A stretch of 64,000 bases of DNA from Stentor roeselii (taxonomy: Eukaryota > Ciliophora > Heterotrichea > Heterotrichida > Stentoridae). This document shows positions 58,922 to 64,000 of the stretch, piece after piece (position 1 is the stretch's first letter; each line of letters starts with the position of its first letter). The stretch is from positions 205,920-269,919 of the forward strand of contig RSEH01000004.1 in assembly GCA_006503475.1 (NCBI GenBank). Reading direction: 5' to 3'. The notes below the pieces were generated by a model, which was not told the origin of the DNA, did not search any database, and worked only from the letters and a program-made list of their open reading frames with translations. The translations under genes were made by a program, and so were the position numbers.

Positions 58922-61903
58922 ATGGAAAGAGAGGGTTTAAGAAAAGTAGAGAAGGCAAAGAAAGTAAAGAAAACAAAGAAAGTTAGTAAAGTAAAGAAAA
59001 CAAAGAAAAAAAATAAAACAAAGAAAACAAAGAAAACAAAGAAAACAGATGAAGTTGATACACTTGAACAAGATAATTTTATTGAAAAAATCAAAACTCA
59101 AAATAAGTCTTCTGAGCAGGATAGTATTAGTGAAGAAGCTGAAATTCAAAAGAAGTTATACAAGTACTACTCAAAGTACTCAAAATATAAGAAGCAGGAT
59201 TATTCATGGCCGATGAAAAATTTTGAGGGAAGACATTCAGAATTGGTAAATTGCTGTTCTTATTCTCCTGATGGGAATTATTTGGCAACTGGATCATTTG
59301 ACAAAACAGTTAAAGTCTGGAATATAAAAGAAAAGAGAGAAGAGTTCACTCTGAATGGGCATTCAGATTGGATATATTGCTGCTCTTATTCTCCTGATGG
59401 AAATAATCTGGCAACTGGATCGTTGGACAAAACGGTGAGAATCTGGAATATAAAAGAGCGAAGAGAAGAGTTCACTCTAAATGGACATTCAGAATTGGTT
59501 AAATGTTGTTCTTACTCTCCTGATGGAAATTATCTTGCAACTGGATCAAAAGATAAAAGGGTTAAAATCTGGAATATTAAAGTGCAAAGAGAAGAGTTCA
59601 CTATAAATGAATATTCATCTTATATTCTGTGCTGTTCTTACTCTCCTGATGGAAATTATCTCGCAAATGGATTAAAAGACAAAACTGTAAAAATCTGGAA
59701 TATAAAAGAGCAAAGACAAGAGTTCACTATCAATGGGCATTCAGATTGGGTGTATTGTTGTTCTTACACTCCCGATGGAAATTTTCTGGCAACTGGATCA
59801 AAAACGGTAAAAATCTGGAATATAAAAGAGAGAAGAGAAGAGTTCACTCTTAATGGACATTCAGATTGGGTATATTCTTGCTCATACTCTCCTGATGGAT
59901 ATTATTTGGCAACTGCATCAGACGACAAAACGGTTAGAATCTGGAATATAAAAGAGAAAAGAGGAGAGTTCACATTCAATGAACATTCAGTAAATTGCTG
60001 TTCTTACTCCCCTGATGGAAATTATCTGGCAACTGGATCAAACACGGTAAAAATTTGGAATATAAAAGAGAAACGAGAAGATTTCACTTTCAATGGACAT
60101 TCAGATTGGGCATATTGTTGTTCTTACTCTCCTGATAGAGATTATTTGGCAACTAGATTAGCAGACAAAACAGTTAAACTCTGGAATATTAAAGAGCAAA
60201 AAGAAGAAATAAATTTTAATTCTAAAGAAAACATAGGTGACAAAATTTATGACTGGATACAATTACATCAACATCATGAACCTTTAATTACTAATATCCC
60301 AATATATTCTGAATATGGATTATTTACTATTATATGTGGGGATAATGGTATTATTAGAGTTCTTAATCGTTTAGATGGTAAAGAGTGTTTTATTTTATGT
60401 TATGATACCTCTAATGTTAAAAGTTTATTTTTTATGGAAAATGAGCAATATCTTATAAGCATATACGAAAAAAACATATATAAGATAGGCTTTTGGAACA
60501 AATTGTTTTATATTATACATGATAATCTTCCAGGGTGCATCATTCAAAGAAATGATATTAAATTACTATTTAAAGATGCAAAAGTAGCTAAATTTATATA
60601 TGATTACTGTAATGAATATTATCAAAGTGTAGTTATCATTGAGGAAAAACTACCAATTATTGTTAGCGAATTTCTCGTTGAATATTACAGGCAAAAAGAT
60701 ATTCAGATGGCTATGAATTTCTGTAAATACCTTGTTAAATTTGCAAAATTGAATTATAAGATGTGCAATCTTAAAGATTGTGCCAATGCAATCCTTACAA
60801 AATATTTTTTAGAAACAAAAAATAAAAGATTTGATATTTCTGGGGATTATGATGTACAGATTTTAATGTTTATTTATGATTCACTTGGAGAATTTGCTAT
60901 AAGTTGGATTTATTTTGAAGCAAAGAAAAAGATAAGTATTTTATTGGACCAGCTAATCAAAATTAGAGATTTTCAAAAAAAAAAGAATCAGTGTTACAAC
61001 AATAAGAATATATTAGAAATTGAAAAATTTATCAGTATTGAAGAACTCTCAGAAATGAAGTTAAATAATACAGTAAACAATGAACATTTTAGCATAGAAT
61101 TATTCACATCAATTTATTCGAGTAACAAAGTACTTGTAAAGAAATATATATTCAATGAAAATACAAATAAAGAACTGAGAAAAAAAATTGAATTAGAGTT
61201 TATAAAAGAAGCAAAGTGTTTTGAACTTCTAAATAAATATAGAAATCATGATAATTGTTTATGTGAATATTTTGGTTCAATCAAATCAAAACTTAGTTTT
61301 TCATTGATAGTGAAAGATAGTGGGGTTATTCTTTTAGATTTTTTGAATGAAATAGAAACCCTAAGAAAAGCAGGAAAAGAGATTCTTTCAAGTGTGCAAT
61401 TAGCAACTATTATCAAAACTTTGATCAAAAGTTTTGCATTACTAGTAGAAAAAAATATTCTCCATCGCTGCATTAATCCACTTTCATTCCTAATTGACGA
61501 CAATTTTAATATCGAAATTATTGATTTCATTCATGCAGCAATAAAAATTAATAATATTTGGACTGAATCTGATGATTTATTAATCCCAATGTTGGTTGAT
61601 GATTATAGATCTCCTGAAGAAAATATAAAAAATATAAATCAAGATATTGACCTCGAGAAATGTGATGTTTATTCATTAGGCTTGGTTATACTTCAGCTAG
61701 TACACTCGAAAAAAATCGATTTTATTAAGAGGAAATTATATTTACTTATAAATAACCTTGAAAGGCGTAATTTAGTATGGCTGCAGAAAATACTTAGAAA
61801 TATGCTATGCATTCAACCTGAAAATCGTTTAAATTTTACTCAACTTTATATATTTATCGAGCAAGAGCTTAATGAAACAATTTCGAATTCAATAGTAGAT
61901 TGA
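58922..61903 (+). CDS. WD40-repeat protein fused to a pseudokinase
   Basis: 993 aa. The first 45 residues are almost only Lys, Thr and Val (KKTKK repeats), followed by an acidic patch. Residues about 101-430 are eight WD40 repeats of near-identical form (GHSDWVYCCSYSPDGNYLAT, then GSxDKTVKIWNIKE), enough for a beta-propeller; repeats 5 and 7 lack two to four residues. Residues about 440-720 are helical and unrecognised. From about 725 there is a kinase-like domain: a VKKY strand, a hinge, LHRCINPLSFLID with Cys850 replacing the catalytic Asp of HRD, Asp868-Phe-Ile for DFG, YRSPEE for APE, and CDVYSLGLVILQL. Catalysis is unlikely. Very AT-rich codons; ends in TGA. It is the last gene before the telomere. 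Confidence 0.8.
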   Translation: MEREGLRKVEKAKKVKKTKKVSKVKKTKKKNKTKKTKKTKKTDEVDTLEQDNFIEKIKTQNKSSEQDSISEEAEIQKKLYKYYSKYSKYKKQDYSWPMKNFEGRHSELVNCCSYSPDGNYLATGSFDKTVKVWNIKEKREEFTLNGHSDWIYCCSYSPDGNNLATGSLDKTVRIWNIKERREEFTLNGHSELVKCCSYSPDGNYLATGSKDKRVKIWNIKVQREEFTINEYSSYILCCSYSPDGNYLANGLKDKTVKIWNIKEQRQEFTINGHSDWVYCCSYTPDGNFLATGSKTVKIWNIKERREEFTLNGHSDWVYSCSYSPDGYYLATASDDKTVRIWNIKEKRGEFTFNEHSVNCCSYSPDGNYLATGSNTVKIWNIKEKREDFTFNGHSDWAYCCSYSPDRDYLATRLADKTVKLWNIKEQKEEINFNSKENIGDKIYDWIQLHQHHEPLITNIPIYSEYGLFTIICGDNGIIRVLNRLDGKECFILCYDTSNVKSLFFMENEQYLISIYEKNIYKIGFWNKLFYIIHDNLPGCIIQRNDIKLLFKDAKVAKFIYDYCNEYYQSVVIIEEKLPIIVSEFLVEYYRQKDIQMAMNFCKYLVKFAKLNYKMCNLKDCANAILTKYFLETKNKRFDISGDYDVQILMFIYDSLGEFAISWIYFEAKKKISILLDQLIKIRDFQKKKNQCYNNKNILEIEKFISIEELSEMKLNNTVNNEHFSIELFTSIYSSNKVLVKKYIFNENTNKELRKKIELEFIKEAKCFELLNKYRNHDNCLCEYFGSIKSKLSFSLIVKDSGVILLDFLNEIETLRKAGKEILSSVQLATIIKTLIKSFALLVEKNILHRCINPLSFLIDDNFNIEIIDFIHAAIKINNIWTESDDLLIPMLVDDYRSPEENIKNINQDIDLEKCDVYSLGLVILQLVHSKKIDFIKRKLYLLINNLERRNLVWLQKILRNMLCIQPENRLNFTQLYIFIEQELNETISNSIVD
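59222..60213 (+). repeat. Eight tandem WD40-coding repeats, about 126 bp
   Basis: The DNA of the propeller repeats with a unit of about 126 bp. Stretches such as tctggaatataaaagag and tcttactctcctgatgga recur nearly unchanged in most units, pointing to recent tandem duplication or ongoing homogenisation. Confidence 0.85.
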
Positions 61904-63950
61904 TTAGTTAAATAAAGAATAAATAGTTATAATAAAACTGCTATGTTTAAGATCGATATTAAATAAATATGAAAATGATAATATCTTATTACAATATATT
62001 ATTCTTTATTTGAAGGGAATTACTAATTTTTTAAGATTTCAGGGTTTCTTAATAAAATCAGAGTATCTATTCAAACCATACATTTTCATTTTATTACAAT
62101 TTATAATAAAGTAAAACTGATAAACGCTAATTAATTATGACATAATTGATACATCATTTGATAAAGATATTTTTGTTTAAATAATCTCGTTTGATAATCA
62201 AAACAATTTCGGCTCTTGATATACAAAAAATAAGTAGTTTTTATTAATAATCTTCATTTAAAGGTCTTTGAACAAATTCTAATATTAGTTAATTTAGAAA
62301 CTTCAAACAAGCTTAAACCATATAAAAACAGCATAGTAATATCAATAATTAACATCAGCTTTTCTCAAAGATTAAATTCAAAATAATCGAGAAAATTCAT
62401 AGAAGCAAGCGTAATCAATATCAAAAAGAGTGATCATTAAAATAATGCTATTTACCAAACAAAAGAAATTAAATTAAACCTGATAGAAAAAAGAAACCTA
62501 ATATTTAGAAGCTGTTAAAATATACAGATGTTATTTTCTCGATTAAAGTTTCTATGATTATATGAAACAAATATCTTTAACAAAAAAATATTTGATACAA
62601 GTTTTGGATTTTTGAGTAAGAGTATAAATCTTAGCTTTTAAAAATTACGTCTACTTTAAATTTAGTTTATTCCTTAATTTACAGATCCTTTGATATAATT
62701 AAACATATTGCGAAAAATTTTATACTTTGTGACTTCTCAGATTTATTCTCACTAAGAAAAGCCAAAGTGGATAGGCTAAGTTATGTTAATACTTAAAAAA
62801 GTCCTCTGATATATTAAAAATGAAGAAGAGTGGATGAGACTTGAGTTCTTAGATATTTAGTAAAACTTTTCTTATATTTTTCAGTACAGAGTATTTTAAA
62901 ACTTCCACTATAATTTCTAAAAAAAAAATATTGATTTAAATGCAATCATTCAGAATTAGGCTGAGAATTAAAAATTCTGATAATTTATGGCCTTAGAAGA
63001 ATGAACATTTTGGCTAAAAATTGCTATTAATTTTTCAATAAAGTAATAAATAAAAATATTCTGAAAAAATAAGATTATAATAATAAAGATCTTAGAACCA
63101 TCAGGTATTTAAAAAAAGATTGATTAGATGAAATCTCAAAAACAATTATATAATCAGTAGAATAGACCTTTTTGAGTTGATTACAGCCTAAATTACAAGA
63201 AAATAAAAAAATTATATTTATATTGTCGAATTTCTATTGAATCGGCACTTTCTTTTGGTTATTGCATAGAAATTAATTATAGTATCATTCAAATTATCTT
63301 TCTAAATTCCTTTGTAAAAAACTTCAATTGCCTTTTCATATAAATTTCAGAAGTGGCAATCGGAAATTATTTATAATTCAGAAACTCTTAAAGAACCAGC
63401 ATTAGAAGAAAGTTTTTAAAATATGATAGTTATTATTTACAATCTTTTAGAATCAAATTATTATTATTTGATTAGATCCTTTAACTTATTCGAAAGCTAT
63501 TCATTATAGAGGTGATTTAATCTTTAGTTTAATCTTTAGATATTCTTTAAAGACTTTGTAAAAACTTTTTAATGAATCGAATAATTTAGTCCTTTAAGAC
63601 TCATTATAGAGTTGGTGTTTATTGTTTTGAAATTTATTAGAGAGTAAGTAATTAGACAATACTTATAACGCTTTCGTTTTACAAAATATTAAGCAAGTGA
63701 ATTTAATTTAAAAAGACACTCTAGAATCATTAATTTAATTAATCTATCAGGTTTTTCGATATTAATTATTATTGTTTAATAAGATAAATCTTTAATGTTT
63801 AACCAAGTCTTGGAGTCTTTAGTATTTAGACATTCTTTAAAACGAAAGTCATTAAATGTTTTAGAGGGTAATTTTTTATAAATAGTCATTCTGTCTTTTT
63901 AGTAGTCAATTAGTTTAATAGAGTCATTTTAATCTTAGAGATTCATTTAG
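61904..63950. other. Subtelomeric non-coding DNA
   Basis: 2 kb of AT-rich DNA between the last gene and the telomere. No gene, remnant or clear repeat was recognised. Loosely similar short strings (tagatattctttaaagac near 63538 and tagacattctttaaaacg near 63826) may mark a degenerate subtelomeric repeat, but the evidence is slight. Confidence 0.4.
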
Positions 63951-64000
63951 GTGTTAGGGTGTTAGGGTGTTAGGGTGTTAGGGTGTTAGGGTGTTAGGGT
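63951..64000. repeat. Telomere, (GTGTTAGG)6 plus two bases
   Basis: Exactly six perfect copies of the 8-mer GTGTTAGG followed by GT reach the window end. The G-rich strand runs 5'-to-3' towards the right, the orientation of a right-hand telomere. The repeat is a permutation of TGTTAGGG (CCCTAACA on the other strand), known in heterotrich ciliates. Confidence 0.95.

Noticed and set aside
61904-63950. CRISPR array or transposon terminal repeats near the telomere
   Set aside because: No regular direct repeats with unique spacers and no inverted repeats bordered by target duplications were seen.

Overview
The window looks like the right-hand end of a macronuclear chromosome of a heterotrich ciliate, most likely Stentor or a close relative. 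Four observations support this. The last 50 bases are a pure tract of the 8-mer GTGTTAGG (C-strand CCTAACAC, a permutation of the CCCTAACA repeat known from heterotrichs). Several genes are broken only by 15-nt introns (GTAA...AG). TAA, TAG and TGA all serve as terminal stops and none occurs inside a conserved gene outside an intron, so the code is standard; this argues against Blepharisma, where TGA is Trp. The sequence is AT-rich and the gene families are typical of ciliates. The species assignment is inference.

Layout. About 1-36 kb is very compact, with little DNA between genes and neighbouring start or stop codons sometimes only 4-8 bp apart. It carries housekeeping and signalling genes: an alpha/beta hydrolase, SF-assemblin, ribosomal proteins L11 (uL5) and L37a (eL43), a small FMC1-like gene split by an intron, an IQ/MORN protein with an N-myristoylation signal, a 2379-aa IP3-receptor-type Ca2+ channel, a MADS-box-like protein, a CK1-type kinase, PEX13, a MAP2K-like pseudokinase, a 637-aa coiled-coil protein, a degenerate kinase-like protein, a divergent cyclophilin, a 2277-aa P4-ATPase/guanylyl cyclase fusion, a DPY30/RIIa-type docking protein and a Qb-SNARE.

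About 36-64 kb is different: AT-rich and gene-poor, with long non-coding stretches. It holds a trypsin-like protease, a C2H2 zinc-finger protein, a pepsin-like membrane protein whose catalytic motifs are degenerate, an MFS transporter, a very large Cys-rich/LamG-like receptor protein and a WD40-pseudokinase fusion. Between them lie decayed gene remnants readable by eye: a Rab GTPase, two kinase-like fragments, a coiled-coil protein and several unidentified ones. They contain frameshifts and stops, many explicable by C-to-T changes.

The genes do not form operons. A loose theme is Ca2+/cyclic-nucleotide signalling and the cortex (IP3R-like channel, P4-ATPase/GC, IQ-MORN protein, CK1, D/D-docking protein, SF-assemblin). 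The features most worth a second look are the altered selectivity filter of the channel, the loss of pump motifs in the P4-ATPase half of the cyclase, four independent kinase-like proteins with degraded active sites, a 12-bp-periodic telomere-like array inside the chromosome, strand-composition switches at gene boundaries, and the subtelomeric pseudogene field.
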